Positions 33,419 through 42,436 are shown, numbered from the stretch's first letter. The stretch is 64,000 nt of DNA from Heyndrickxia camelliae (GCF_002844575.1 NZ_PIQO01000017.1:1-64000); one strand, 5' to 3'. Notes: generated by a model from the sequence alone, not told the origin. Program-made: numbers and translations.

Positions 33419-35710
33419 TTGACGTTAATTACTAAAAACAAAGGCAGAAGAAAATTACCATATGATCAAAATAGATTAGAAAAATACATTGATAATATCA
33501 TGCAAGAGTTTCCTAACTTAGATACACAAAAATACAAACAACGTATTTTCAACACAATTACATCGAGCGAAGAATTTCGTGCTGCAGAAATTACAAATAA
33601 ACTGATTCTTAATGCTTTAGACAACATCACAATTGAAGAGCCTCAATGGACATATGTGGCATCCAGATTATTCTTAAAGAGAATTTATAAAGAGGCAGCA
33701 TATAATCGTTCATATGATGATTCTAAAAAGTACGGTAATTTCTATGGATTATTAAAAACTCTTGGAGAAAAGGGAATTTACTCAGAATTAATTTTAAAGG
33801 AATACACAAGAGAAGAAATTGAATTAGCTGAAGGTTTCATTGATCCAGATAAAGATAACTTATTTACTTACATCGGATTAAAAACACTTGTTGATCGATA
33901 TTTAGCAAAAGATCATGATGGAAAAATATTTGAACTTCCACAAGAACGTGCTTTAGTAGTTTCAATGGTTCTTATGTCTAAAGAAGATAAATCAAAAAGA
34001 ATGGATTTAGTGAAAGAATCATATTGGGCTTTATCTAACCAGTACATGACTGTTGCTACGCCAACTTGGAGCAATGCAGGTAAAAGTTATGGTCAATTAT
34101 CAAGTTGTTTTATTGACACTGTTGAAGATAGCCTTCAAGGAATTTTTGATTCTAATACTGACGTTGCCAATCTATCAAAAAATGCTGGTGGAATCGGTGT
34201 ATATCTTGGGAAAATTCGTGCTAAAAACTCAGATATTAAAGGTTTTAAAGGTGCTAGTTCCGGAGTAATACCTTGGATGAGACAATTAAACAATACTGCA
34301 GTTTCAGTTGATCAACTTGGAACTAGACAAGGTAGTATAGCTGTTTATTTAGATGTTTGGCATAAGGATATATTCCCATTCCTAGAAGCAAAATTAAATA
34401 ATGGTGATGAACGATTTAAAACCCATGACTTATTTACGGGAGTTTGCTTACCTGATTTATTTATGGAACAGGTAGAAAAAAGAGGAGATTGGTATTTATT
34501 TGACCCTCATGAAATTGAGCAAGTAATGGGATATTCTTTGGAAGATTTCTATGATGAGAAAGAAGGAGAAGGATCATTTAGAGATAAATATGAAGAATGT
34601 GTTCAATGTAATGAATTACATAAGGAAAAAGTACCAGCTATAGAAATAATGAAAGCAATCATGAAATCACAACTAGAAACAGGTACTCCATTTATGTTTT
34701 ATCGTGATGAAGTAAACAGGAAAAACCCAAATAAACATGCCGGAATGATTTATAGTAGTAATCTTTGCACAGAAATCATGGAGAATATGAGTCCTACTTC
34801 TGTAACTAAGCAGTATACAGATGATGGAAAAATAATTATTGAGAAACAAGCAGGTGACTTTGTTGTATGTAACCTATCGAGTGTTCACTTAGGAAATACA
34901 GTGAAAGATGATGTACTGGAAAGACTAATTCCTATACAAATTCGAATGCTAGATAATGTTATTGATCTAAATAATATTCCAGTGTTACAAGCACAACTAA
35001 CTAATCAGAAATATAGGGGTATAGGATTAGGAACATTTAGCTGGCATCAACTTTTAGCTTTAAAAGGTATACGTTGGGAAAGCGAAGAAGCTGTGGATTA
35101 TGCTGATAAGTTGTACGAAAAAATTGCATATCTAGCAATAAAAGCATCTAGTGAAATCGCAAAAGAAAAAGGGACATATAAGGTATTTGAAGGTTCTGAA
35201 TGGCAAACAGGTAAATACTTTGAAAGACGTAATTATGGTGAATTAGATGATGGTTCACGACTAGTCACAAATGAACAATGGGATGTATTAAAACAATCTG
35301 TACAATCAGATGGAATGAGAAATGCTTGGTTATTTGCGGTTGCTCCAAATGGTTCAACTAGTATATTAGGAAACGGAACTGCTTCCATTGATCCTGTCTT
35401 TAATCGTTTGTATTTTGAAGAGAAGAAGAATTATAAAATTCCGGTTACTGTACCAGACTTAAATCCTAAAACAACATGGTTTTATAATTCAGCTTATGAA
35501 ATTGATCAACTATGGAGCATCAAACAAAATGCAGCTAGACAAAAACATATAGACCAGTCACAAAGTTTCAACTTATATGTAAAAAACAATATCAAAGCAA
35601 AGGATTTACTTGAACTACATATGACAGCATGGAAGCTAAAATTAAAAACATCATATTATGTTCGTTCAACTGCAGTTGATATTACTGAGTGTGAGACTTG
35701 TGCCTCTTAA
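33419..35710 (+). CDS. nrdE: class I ribonucleotide reductase large subunit
   Basis: A 763-residue NrdE-type subunit. Near 230-260 it has SSCFIDTVEDSLQGI, then NAGGIGVYLGKIR and GVIPWMRQLNNT. The active-site region SSNLCTEI, NLSSVHLGN and the PNGSTSILGNGT loop follow, with the C-terminal redox pair CETCAS. TTG 33419 fits the AAAGGGTG site; the ATG at 33401 has none. It makes dNDPs for phage replication. It is the counterpart of SPbeta yosN but shows no intron or intein. Confidence 0.95.
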   Translation: MTLITKNKGRRKLPYDQNRLEKYIDNIMQEFPNLDTQKYKQRIFNTITSSEEFRAAEITNKLILNALDNITIEEPQWTYVASRLFLKRIYKEAAYNRSYDDSKKYGNFYGLLKTLGEKGIYSELILKEYTREEIELAEGFIDPDKDNLFTYIGLKTLVDRYLAKDHDGKIFELPQERALVVSMVLMSKEDKSKRMDLVKESYWALSNQYMTVATPTWSNAGKSYGQLSSCFIDTVEDSLQGIFDSNTDVANLSKNAGGIGVYLGKIRAKNSDIKGFKGASSGVIPWMRQLNNTAVSVDQLGTRQGSIAVYLDVWHKDIFPFLEAKLNNGDERFKTHDLFTGVCLPDLFMEQVEKRGDWYLFDPHEIEQVMGYSLEDFYDEKEGEGSFRDKYEECVQCNELHKEKVPAIEIMKAIMKSQLETGTPFMFYRDEVNRKNPNKHAGMIYSSNLCTEIMENMSPTSVTKQYTDDGKIIIEKQAGDFVVCNLSSVHLGNTVKDDVLERLIPIQIRMLDNVIDLNNIPVLQAQLTNQKYRGIGLGTFSWHQLLALKGIRWESEEAVDYADKLYEKIAYLAIKASSEIAKEKGTYKVFEGSEWQTGKYFERRNYGELDDGSRLVTNEQWDVLKQSVQSDGMRNAWLFAVAPNGSTSILGNGTASIDPVFNRLYFEEKKNYKIPVTVPDLNPKTTWFYNSAYEIDQLWSIKQNAARQKHIDQSQSFNLYVKNNIKAKDLLELHMTAWKLKLKTSYYVRSTAVDITECETCAS

Positions 35711-36146
35711 TATATTAATTAAGTATTATTCAATAAGTGGAAATACTAAGGCTGTAGCTAATATAATCTCTGAAAATATTAGAAATAAAGGGCATAATGT
35801 CCTTGTTTCTAATATTAATGAGAAAGAAAGTCCTGAAGCGTTTGATTTAATTTTCATAGGATCTTTCACAATAAATAATGGAAAGCTTCCTGTAAAGACA
35901 AAAAACTATCTCAAATGGTTAATTAAAGATAATAATTTCAACATACCGAAGTTTTCAGTTTTTGGTACGGGTGATACCCAATGGGCTTACTTTTGTCGAG
36001 CAGTAGATGAAATGGAATATCATCTAAACAAAGTCACAGATGTCATTGGAAAACTAAAAATTGAGCAACACCCTGTTAACCAACAACAAAAGATAATTAA
36101 ATATATAAATGAAGTAATGGAGGCTATACAATTTGAAAAAAATTAA
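35700..36146 (+). CDS. nrdI: flavodoxin-like NrdI
   Basis: About 148 residues. The FMN loop YYSISGNTKAVANI and FGTGDTQWAYFCRAVDEM are typical of NrdI, which delivers the oxidant for assembling the Mn-tyrosyl radical in NrdF. The likely start GTG 35700 overlaps the last 11 bases of nrdE; no clean ATG exists. The element's gene order is E-I-F, whereas the host operon is usually I-E-F. Confidence 0.85.
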   Translation: MPLNILIKYYSISGNTKAVANIISENIRNKGHNVLVSNINEKESPEAFDLIFIGSFTINNGKLPVKTKNYLKWLIKDNNFNIPKFSVFGTGDTQWAYFCRAVDEMEYHLNKVTDVIGKLKIEQHPVNQQQKIIKYINEVMEAIQFEKN

Positions 36147-37176
36147 AAAGACAAACTTACTTACACCTGAACTACCTAATAAACCAAAAGGTCTTATTGA
36201 AGGGGAAACAAGTGGAATTTTAAATTGGAATGATCTTCAGTATCCGCAATTTTATGAGATTTATAGGACATTACTTAGTAATTTTTGGACACCATTTGAA
36301 ATCAATATGTCTGATGATATTAAAATGTGGCATAAATTGAACGAACATGAAACTAGGGCATTTTTAAATATCATTGGATTACTTTCAATCTTAGATTCTG
36401 TTCAACCTAAATTTTTAAGTAGTGTCAAAGAATATCTATCTGATCCTTCAGCACAAGCAATATTATCTATCATTGAGCAGCAAGAAGTGGTACATAATCA
36501 AAGTTATTCATATGTTCTTTCGTCTATAGAAAAACGAGAAGTACAAAATAGAGCATTTGAAATGGCAAGAACAGAGAAGTTAATTTATGAGAGAAATAAG
36601 CTAGTGATTGATTTATATGAGGAATTTAGAGTAAATCCCACTATTGAGACCTTATGTAATGCTTTAGCTGGTTCAGTGGTACTAGAAGGTATTAATTTTT
36701 ACTCAGGTTTTGCTTTCTTCTATAACCTAGCAAGAAATCAAAAAATGGTAAAAACTTCAACGATGCTCAGCTATATTAATAAAGATGAGCTTACGCACGC
36801 ATTTTTTGTGACTATGTTACTGAAATTATTGATGCAAGAACGACCAGAAATTAATAAAGATGGAAAGTTTAATATCTTTGTGAACGATTTATTTTCAAAA
36901 GCAACTGAGTTGGAAATTACTTGGGCTGAATTTGCTTTAAGTGAAATTGAAGATATTGATATGAATGAGATGAAAGATTATATAAAATATCGTGCAAATA
37001 AATGCTTGAATATGCTTGGTTTTGAGGCTATTTATTATGGTGTAAGTGAGAATTCAATGCCTTGGATTAGAATATTTAGTGATGAGAATATTAATCTAGG
37101 AAAAACTGATTTCTTTGAGAATAAATCAAGGCAATATTCAAAAGTTACAGATGACAATGGATTTGATGATCTGTGA
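36133..37176 (+). CDS. nrdF: class Ib ribonucleotide reductase small subunit
   Basis: A 347-residue R2 protein from TTG 36133 with ATGGAGGC upstream, overlapping nrdI by 14 bases. The di-metal ligands and radical tyrosine are all visible: LSILDSVQ (Asp), EQQEVVHNQSY (Glu, His, radical Tyr), VLEGINFYSG (Glu) and NKDELTHAFF (Glu, His). It should be active together with NrdE/NrdI. Confidence 0.95.
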   Translation: MKKIKKTNLLTPELPNKPKGLIEGETSGILNWNDLQYPQFYEIYRTLLSNFWTPFEINMSDDIKMWHKLNEHETRAFLNIIGLLSILDSVQPKFLSSVKEYLSDPSAQAILSIIEQQEVVHNQSYSYVLSSIEKREVQNRAFEMARTEKLIYERNKLVIDLYEEFRVNPTIETLCNALAGSVVLEGINFYSGFAFFYNLARNQKMVKTSTMLSYINKDELTHAFFVTMLLKLLMQERPEINKDGKFNIFVNDLFSKATELEITWAEFALSEIEDIDMNEMKDYIKYRANKCLNMLGFEAIYYGVSENSMPWIRIFSDENINLGKTDFFENKSRQYSKVTDDNGFDDL

Positions 37177-37907
37177 TAAATACTGATGAATTAATCGAAA
37201 AATTATTTAAAAATAATGCAAACCAAGAATATATTGTACTTAATGTAGAAGGAAGAAATCAATCGGGTAATAAAAAATATAAAATAAGGTTTTTGGAAAC
37301 AGGTTATGAACGGGTAGTTGAGAAAGTTGAAATCGAAAGAGGTAAAATTAAAGACAAGTTGGCTAAATCAGTTTTCGGAATAGGGATTCTCGGTAACATT
37401 AAGATGGTTGATTATAAAAGGGAGTATAGTGTTTGGAGTGGAATGTTAGAACGCTGCTATAATCCTCCGTCAGATTCATATAAATCATATGGAGCAAAAG
37501 GTGTTAAGGTATGTAAAAGATGGCACTATTTCACTAACTTCATCGAAGATATTAAACTCATTGATGGCTATGATGAACAATTGTTTCAAAAAGGTAAAAT
37601 ATTTTTGGATAAAGATATTAAGCAATTAAATAAACAAGTTGGGGATAGAGTTTATTCACCTGAAACATGTACTTTTGTATCATATGATGTCAATTTTAAA
37701 TATGCTAATTTTAATCATAGAAAAAATAAATTCTTTGCCTTGAGTCCAAATGGAGAAGTAACTGAAGAATTTGGAATTAGAGAATTTGCTAAAACTAATG
37801 GACTAATCAAGCAAGGTATCATATCTTGTCTAAAAGGTAGAGCTAGTATACATAAAGGTTGGAAATTCAGTTACAGAAAGGAAGATTTATTAAATGAAAT
37901 TGCTTAA
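37173..37907 (+). CDS. HNH-like homing endonuclease between nrdF and thioredoxin
   Basis: A 244-residue protein with GTG overlapping the nrdF stop. The central YSVWSGMLERCYNPPSDSYKSYGAKGVKVCKRW pattern (split about residues 89-120) is found in phage freestanding HNH-like nucleases, and the C-terminal FALSPNGEVTEEFGIREFAKTNG...KGWKF is a NUMOD1-like DNA-binding repeat. In SPbeta an HNH gene (yosQ) occupies this same site between nrdF and the thioredoxin gene. Its 3' end overlaps the next gene by 14 bases, so it is integrated into the operon without disrupting it. Confidence 0.75.
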   Translation: MINTDELIEKLFKNNANQEYIVLNVEGRNQSGNKKYKIRFLETGYERVVEKVEIERGKIKDKLAKSVFGIGILGNIKMVDYKREYSVWSGMLERCYNPPSDSYKSYGAKGVKVCKRWHYFTNFIEDIKLIDGYDEQLFQKGKIFLDKDIKQLNKQVGDRVYSPETCTFVSYDVNFKYANFNHRKNKFFALSPNGEVTEEFGIREFAKTNGLIKQGIISCLKGRASIHKGWKFSYRKEDLLNEIA

Positions 37908-38133
37908 ATTATATCAGCCATCTTGTACACCATGTCAATTTGTAGAAAACTTTTTACAGGATCAAGGAGTAGAATATGAATCAATAAATGTACAAGAAGA
38001 ACCAGATATAGCTTTTCAATTTGGAGTAATGTCAACACCAGTTACTATTTTAGTAGATGATGAAGGTAAAGAAGTTCAACGTGTAGTTGGCTTTAAACCG
38101 GATGAAATAGAAGAGGTTATAAATAAATTATAA
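37894..38133 (+). CDS. thioredoxin/NrdH-like redoxin (YosR-like)
   Basis: A 79-residue thioredoxin fold with the active site CTPC at about 11-14, STPVTILVDDEG carrying the cis-proline, and a GFKPDEIEEVI helix. Most likely the electron donor for the adjacent class Ib reductase. Its ribosome site (GAAAGGAAG) lies inside the nuclease gene. Confidence 0.85.
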   Translation: MKLLKLYQPSCTPCQFVENFLQDQGVEYESINVQEEPDIAFQFGVMSTPVTILVDDEGKEVQRVVGFKPDEIEEVINKL

Positions 38134-38199
38134 TTAAATTAATAATAAAAGAAGGGTTTTATGTTATGGTGAAGCCCATCTAATAAAAGGAGAATGCTA

Positions 38200-38718
38200 A
38201 TGTTAGATGTACAAAACAATAAAATGTATTACATGGTACAAGAATTTCACAAAGCCTTTAATCACCCTTTCAATGAAAAACCTACTCCAATGAACAAGGA
38301 AACAGCCTTAAATCGTGCAGTATGGACTGCAGAAGAATTAGTTGAACTGCTATACGCTACAGTTGGAGGTGATCATGAGGAATTTGTTACATTGGTTGAC
38401 TCATTTGTGACTGGAATAATGAACAATGTAGACAAAATGATTAAAGAGAACAAACCAGTTGATGATATTCTTGTTGCTCAAGCTGATGCATTGACTGATG
38501 TTGAATATTTCAATCAAGGATCATTTACAATTCTAGGTGTGAAACCTTTTAATCTATTTAATATTGTACATAGTGCTAATATGGGAAAACTTCATTCCGA
38601 TGGTAAGCCTCGATTTAGAGACGGGGATGGAAAGATAATTAAACCGGATAATTGGGAGAGAGACTTCGCTCCAGAGTCACGGTTAAAAGAAGAAATTGAA
38701 CGTCAAAAAGCACAATAA
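38200..38718 (+). CDS. MazG-like nucleotide pyrophosphohydrolase
   Basis: A 172-residue all-alpha protein: VQEFHKAFNHPFNEKP, TAEELVELLYATVGGD (ExxE metal ligands), DALTDVEYF (second acidic pair ADALTD) and a C-terminal NMGKLHSDGKPRFRDGDGKI...KPDNWE motif typical of phage MazG/Cof-like hydrolases. It occupies the place where SPbeta carries dUTPase yosS, so removal of unwanted or non-canonical (d)NTPs is likely. ATG 38200 fits AAAAGGAGA better than ATG 38194. Confidence 0.7.
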   Translation: MLDVQNNKMYYMVQEFHKAFNHPFNEKPTPMNKETALNRAVWTAEELVELLYATVGGDHEEFVTLVDSFVTGIMNNVDKMIKENKPVDDILVAQADALTDVEYFNQGSFTILGVKPFNLFNIVHSANMGKLHSDGKPRFRDGDGKIIKPDNWERDFAPESRLKEEIERQKAQ

Positions 38719-38756
38719 TATAAGTATTTTATAAGAATTGAAGGGAGGTGAGAATC

Positions 38757-38984
38757 ATGGAATCAAAAAATCTTAACATTCGTCAAGAAGATAATGGAGA
38801 AATTCGAGTAAGTAGAGATGCAGACAATATTCGCTATACTTCAGTAAGAGCGTCTTCTTTCTTCAACTCTAATTTCAAAGAAGAAGTCAAGGCAATTGTA
38901 AGAGAAGTATTGGAAGAAGAAAATAAAAAGATTACACAAAGAATCATCGCAGGAATAAAAGATGCAGAAGTAAGAAAATATTAG
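38757..38984 (+). CDS. unknown 75-aa protein
   Basis: ATG 38757 follows AAGGGAGGTGAG. A polar N-terminus precedes a charged helix (FKEEVKAIVREVLEEENKK) that may oligomerise. Function unknown. Confidence 0.55.
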   Translation: MESKNLNIRQEDNGEIRVSRDADNIRYTSVRASSFFNSNFKEEVKAIVREVLEEENKKITQRIIAGIKDAEVRKY

Positions 38985-39030
38985 TATATAAATAAGAGGG
39001 TGACGACCAATCGTCAAGGAGGATATTAAA

Positions 39031-39393
39031 ATGGAAAATAAAAATCAAGATAATTTAACTCTAGTGTTATTCAAAGTTGAAGAAGAAGTTCGAAAGAATT
39101 ATAGTGCAGCAAAAACATTGATGAATACATATCAAACTTTATTGAGGAAATATGAACACAATATACATTTGGACGATGTAAATTTTAATGATCACTTGTC
39201 TGCATTTGAAAGAATTAAGAAGGTAGTTCAAGATGAAATTAAAACACTATTAGAGTATGAAGATTATAAACTAGTTGATACATTAGCAATGATTGAAGAT
39301 AGAATTCTTGCATCTGAATATGTCTTAAATAGAATAATCGAAAAACAAAGAACATATTCAAATTTATTAATTAACCGACTATCTAAACAGTAA
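39031..39393 (+). CDS. unknown 120-aa helical protein
   Basis: CAAGGAGG precedes the ATG. Nearly all helix, with long heptad stretches; no catalytic motif. The gap to the left has an ACGACCAATCGTC-like short palindrome near 39003-39015. Confidence 0.5.
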   Translation: MENKNQDNLTLVLFKVEEEVRKNYSAAKTLMNTYQTLLRKYEHNIHLDDVNFNDHLSAFERIKKVVQDEIKTLLEYEDYKLVDTLAMIEDRILASEYVLNRIIEKQRTYSNLLINRLSKQ

Positions 39394-39416
39394 TGAAAAT
39401 AAATTTATAAAACTAA

Positions 39417-39480
39417 TTTACAAAATGAAATTAAATTGATATAATTCTAAGTAAGAGCTTAATAGTTCTTACTTATTTTT
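39417..39480 (+). promoter_or_regulatory. element-type promoter with immediate hairpin
   Basis: TTTACA (39417-39422), 17-bp spacer with AATTAAATT, -10 TATAAT (39440-39445). At the predicted start a stem GTAAGAGC/GTTCTTAC (39451-39472) is followed by TTATTTTT, a possible attenuator, before the GGAGGTG of the sigma-factor gene. Confidence 0.7.
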
Positions 39481-39495
39481 ATAGGAGGTGAAATT

Positions 39496-40086
39496 GTGAC
39501 TCTAACACCAGAGGAACTTTACAATAAATATCAACACTATGCAGAACGTACATTATGTGAGGTCTTTCCTGATCCACATAACTTAGCAAAGAAAAAGGGG
39601 ATTGAGTATGAAGATTTAGTACAGTATGCGAAACTTGGGCTTTGGATTGGATGCTTAACTTATAATCCTAAGAAATCAAAATTTAATACCCATGCAATCA
39701 ACAGTATTAAGTGGAATTTGTTTAAAAGTCTTAATAAGGAAAATGGATTAATTAAATTAGAAGAAAAAAGGAAATACAGTGAATCTGAATTATATGATGT
39801 AGTTTCGATGGATCAACAAATATTTGATGACAATGAAGAAAAGACACTGCATGAGCTAATTGCAAGTAAAGATGATACATATAAAACTGGATTAGGAAAT
39901 GTTTTAATTAATGAATGCTTAAACAGACTAACTGGTTTTCAAAAAGAAATATTGAAATTACGTTTAGAGGAATATACTTTCGAACAAATTGGAAGTATGT
40001 ACAATATGACAAAGGAAGCAATAAGACAACATATGAAGAAAATGAAAGTCAAGTTTATTAATTTAAGAGAGGTTGAGTTGGTTTGA
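39496..40086 (+). CDS. phage RNA polymerase sigma factor
   Basis: A 196-residue sigma-70-family protein from GTG 39496. Region 2 is visible in GIEYEDLVQYAKLGLWIGCL and FNTHAINSIKWNLFKSLNKE (about 44-82). Region 4 is LNRLTGFQKEILKLRLEEY and TFEQIGSMYNMTKEAIRQHMKKMK, a HTH (about 143-188). It lacks region 1.1 and most of region 3, as in small or ECF-sized phage sigmas. It is the first gene of the thyA-DHFR unit, behind an element-type promoter with an attenuator-like leader; it probably directs a later gene class. Confidence 0.85.
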   Translation: MTLTPEELYNKYQHYAERTLCEVFPDPHNLAKKKGIEYEDLVQYAKLGLWIGCLTYNPKKSKFNTHAINSIKWNLFKSLNKENGLIKLEEKRKYSESELYDVVSMDQQIFDDNEEKTLHELIASKDDTYKTGLGNVLINECLNRLTGFQKEILKLRLEEYTFEQIGSMYNMTKEAIRQHMKKMKVKFINLREVELV

Positions 40087-40931
40087 ATAAAGCAGATAAA
40101 TACTTTATAAATAACCTAAAGAAAGTAAAAGAAGAAGGTTGTACAGATTTATCCGGTAAAGTAAGACCAAAATATAAAGATGGCTCTCCAGCACATACAA
40201 AATATATTACATTTGTACATGAAGAATATGATTTATCAAAAGGTGAATTCCCTATTTCAACACTTAGACCATTAGCTTTTAAATCTGCTATAGGGGAGAC
40301 TCTAACTTTTTATCAGGATCAAACAAATGACATTGGAATTATGGAAGAGAAGTATAAGTTAAATTGGTGGAGAGACTGGGAAGTAGCTGATACTAATACA
40401 ATTGGGTTGAGATATGGTGCTACTGTAAAGAGATATGATTTACTAAATAGATTATTAGATACTCTCAACAATGATATGTTTAGCAGGCGTAAGATTATGA
40501 ATCTATGGCAGGAACAAGATTTCATTGATGAGCCCGATGGACTCAAACCATGCTTTTACGAAACACTTTGGGAAGTACGAGTTTTAGAAGATGGAATATA
40601 CTTAGACTTACATTTAAATTCCAGATCCTCAGATTTTGGAGTAGCATCAGTCATTAATCGTACACAATATGTTGCTCTACAAATGATGATTGCTAATCAT
40701 TTTGGATTCAAATTAGGTAAGTTTAGTGTATTTACTTCTAATCTTCATTACTACTTAAGACATGAAGAACAAATAAACGAATTGTTAAAACGCACACCAT
40801 CAGAAAAACAACCATACATAAAACTTAATGTTCCGGAAAAAACAAACTTCTATGATATTAAACTATCTGATTTTGAGTTAGTTGATTTTGAATGTAAATA
40901 TCCACAATTAAAATTTGAGTTGGGGGTTTAG
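40083..40931 (+). CDS. thyA: thymidylate synthase
   Basis: A 282-residue protein from TTG 40083, overlapping the sigma-gene stop. The catalytic cysteine is in KPCFYETLWEVR (about residue 157); LNSRSSDFGVAS matches the RSxD phosphate/dUMP motif; an MMIANHFGFKLG helix and an IKLSDFELVDFE end follow. It converts dUMP to dTMP, using folate recycled by the adjacent DHFR. The N-terminus is divergent from host ThyA. Confidence 0.88.
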   Translation: MNKADKYFINNLKKVKEEGCTDLSGKVRPKYKDGSPAHTKYITFVHEEYDLSKGEFPISTLRPLAFKSAIGETLTFYQDQTNDIGIMEEKYKLNWWRDWEVADTNTIGLRYGATVKRYDLLNRLLDTLNNDMFSRRKIMNLWQEQDFIDEPDGLKPCFYETLWEVRVLEDGIYLDLHLNSRSSDFGVASVINRTQYVALQMMIANHFGFKLGKFSVFTSNLHYYLRHEEQINELLKRTPSEKQPYIKLNVPEKTNFYDIKLSDFELVDFECKYPQLKFELGV

Positions 40932-40934
40932 TAT

Positions 40935-41438
40935 TTGTCAATAAACATTATTGCTGCATGTGATCTCAATCGTGGAATTGGTTTTAAAAATCAACTCCTA
41001 TGCAAGCTAAAAAGTGATATGCAATACTTTAAGAAATTAACTACCGGACAGATTGTTCTAATGGGAAGGAAAACCCTAGATTCAATAGGCAAGCCTCTCC
41101 CTAATAGAACAAACTTAGTACTTACTCGTAATCAAAAACATCAGTTTCATCCAGAGATAAGTTACTATAACTCTGTTGAGGATGTGATTGAAGAGTACAA
41201 CAGATATGCTGATGATAGTACAGAGTTATTTATAATAGGCGGAGGTAAGACTTATAAGCAATTTCTTCCTTATGCCAGTAAGATATATTTAACAGTAATC
41301 CAATACAAATTCAACCATGTGGATGCATTCTTTCCAGAGATAAATATAAGTGACTGGAATCACCGAATTATTGATTTCAAATCAAAGGATGAGAATAACG
41401 AATATGATCATTTTTATGTTGAATATATAAGAAAATAA
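40935..41438 (+). CDS. dihydrofolate reductase
   Basis: A 167-residue protein from TTG 40935. IIAACDLNRGIGFKNQLLC (substrate loop), LKSDMQYFKKLT with the catalytic Asp, VLMGRKTLDSIGKPLPNRTN (NADPH binding) and FIIGGGKTYKQFLPYA are all in order. It regenerates tetrahydrofolate used up by ThyA. Three bases separate it from thyA. Confidence 0.95.
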   Translation: MSINIIAACDLNRGIGFKNQLLCKLKSDMQYFKKLTTGQIVLMGRKTLDSIGKPLPNRTNLVLTRNQKHQFHPEISYYNSVEDVIEEYNRYADDSTELFIIGGGKTYKQFLPYASKIYLTVIQYKFNHVDAFFPEINISDWNHRIIDFKSKDENNEYDHFYVEYIRK

Positions 41439-41485
41439 ATTAATAGTATAAAAGTTTACTTTTAATGTGAATTGAGGAAAGGTAA

Positions 41486-41665
41486 ATGATTAAAAATTCA
41501 AGTGTTATAGATATACAGCTCATAAGGAATATAAAAATACTTAAACAAGCATTAGAAGATATTAAACAAATAAGTGAGTATCCCAAAGATAGAGATTTTG
41601 AATTTAGACTTATGACTACAAATGATATTGCAAAAGATGCTCTATGGAAAATTAGCGAACAATAA
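41486..41665 (+). CDS. unknown 59-aa protein
   Basis: ATG 41486 follows GAGGAAAGG. A helical product (VIDIQLIRNIKILKQALED...) of unknown function. A longer minus-strand open frame across this stretch lacks a ribosome site and is taken as a shadow. Confidence 0.5.
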   Translation: MIKNSSVIDIQLIRNIKILKQALEDIKQISEYPKDRDFEFRLMTTNDIAKDALWKISEQ

Positions 41666-41693
41666 AACTTGGCTTTTATAAGGTGGTGATTAA

Positions 41694-41939
41694 ATGAGTC
41701 AATGGGCAGAATTAAAAAGGAGAATTGTAGATTTACAAAATAATATGGACTATTCAAATGACATTCCATCTGCAATTCTCGATGATGTTTTAACATTAAT
41801 GAATGAAATCGAATTGGAGTATAAAAATCCATTTAATAATATTAGAAGAATTTTTAATGAGCAATTAAAGAATAAGACAAACGAAGAACGCAGTCAGCTC
41901 GCAAATAAAGTTATGGATGATTACAAAGTAGGTAAATAA
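41694..41939 (+). CDS. unknown 81-aa helical protein
   Basis: AAGGTGGTG precedes the ATG. All helical, charged. Function unknown. Confidence 0.5.
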   Translation: MSQWAELKRRIVDLQNNMDYSNDIPSAILDDVLTLMNEIELEYKNPFNNIRRIFNEQLKNKTNEERSQLANKVMDDYKVGK

Positions 41940-41975
41940 TGATTTGAAATATGTCTTTTATAAGGAGGAGTGATT

Positions 41976-42239
41976 ATTATATCTTTAAAAGAAAGAATAG
42001 AGAGTGCAATATCGAATATAAGTCGAGTTGAATTTGAAAAAATGATTAACTACATAAAATTCCATTACACTGAGAAAGGATACATAGTAAATAAAGAATT
42101 CTTAATTGACTTTTATCTTACCAGCTATTCAACATCAATATGGTATGAAGCATTAAACAATTCATTATTAGAATCAAATTTTAATAAAATTATGGACTTG
42201 GAAGAGGAAAATTGGGAAAAATGCAGATTTAATCGGTAG
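41976..42239 (+). CDS. unknown 87-aa protein, likely non-ATG start
   Basis: The frame is open with GTG 41970, but TAAGGAGGAG (41961-41970) covers that codon. Spacing favours ATT at 41976, giving an I/M-SLKERIESAISNI start. Helical protein of unknown function. This is the second probable ATT start in the element. Confidence 0.5.
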   Translation: MISLKERIESAISNISRVEFEKMINYIKFHYTEKGYIVNKEFLIDFYLTSYSTSIWYEALNNSLLESNFNKIMDLEEENWEKCRFNR

Positions 42240-42335
42240 TGAGATAGGAGATTATGTTGTTGATTTATTTTTAAGAAACAATTAAAACGTTGATTTGATT
42301 GTGAAATAAATATAAAAATAAATTAACATAAACTA

Positions 42336-42401
42336 TTTACAATATATAATTAAATTAATATAATAGAGTTATCAAGTTGATAGATTAGTAAGATAACTCT
42401 A
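42336..42401 (+). promoter_or_regulatory. element-type promoter with 10-bp leader hairpin
   Basis: TTTACA (42336-42341), 17-bp spacer with AATTAAATT, -10 TATAAT (42359-42364). TAGAGTTATC (42364-42373) pairs perfectly with GATAACTCTA (42392-42401) right at the expected start of the RNA. Confidence 0.7.
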
Positions 42402-42436
42402 TTGCAATGATTTAATTAGAAAGGGGAATATATGCT

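Noticed and set aside
41440-41832. 130-codon minus-strand open frame
   Set aside because: No ribosome site, hydrophobic shadow composition, and it lies opposite two plus-strand small genes with good sites.
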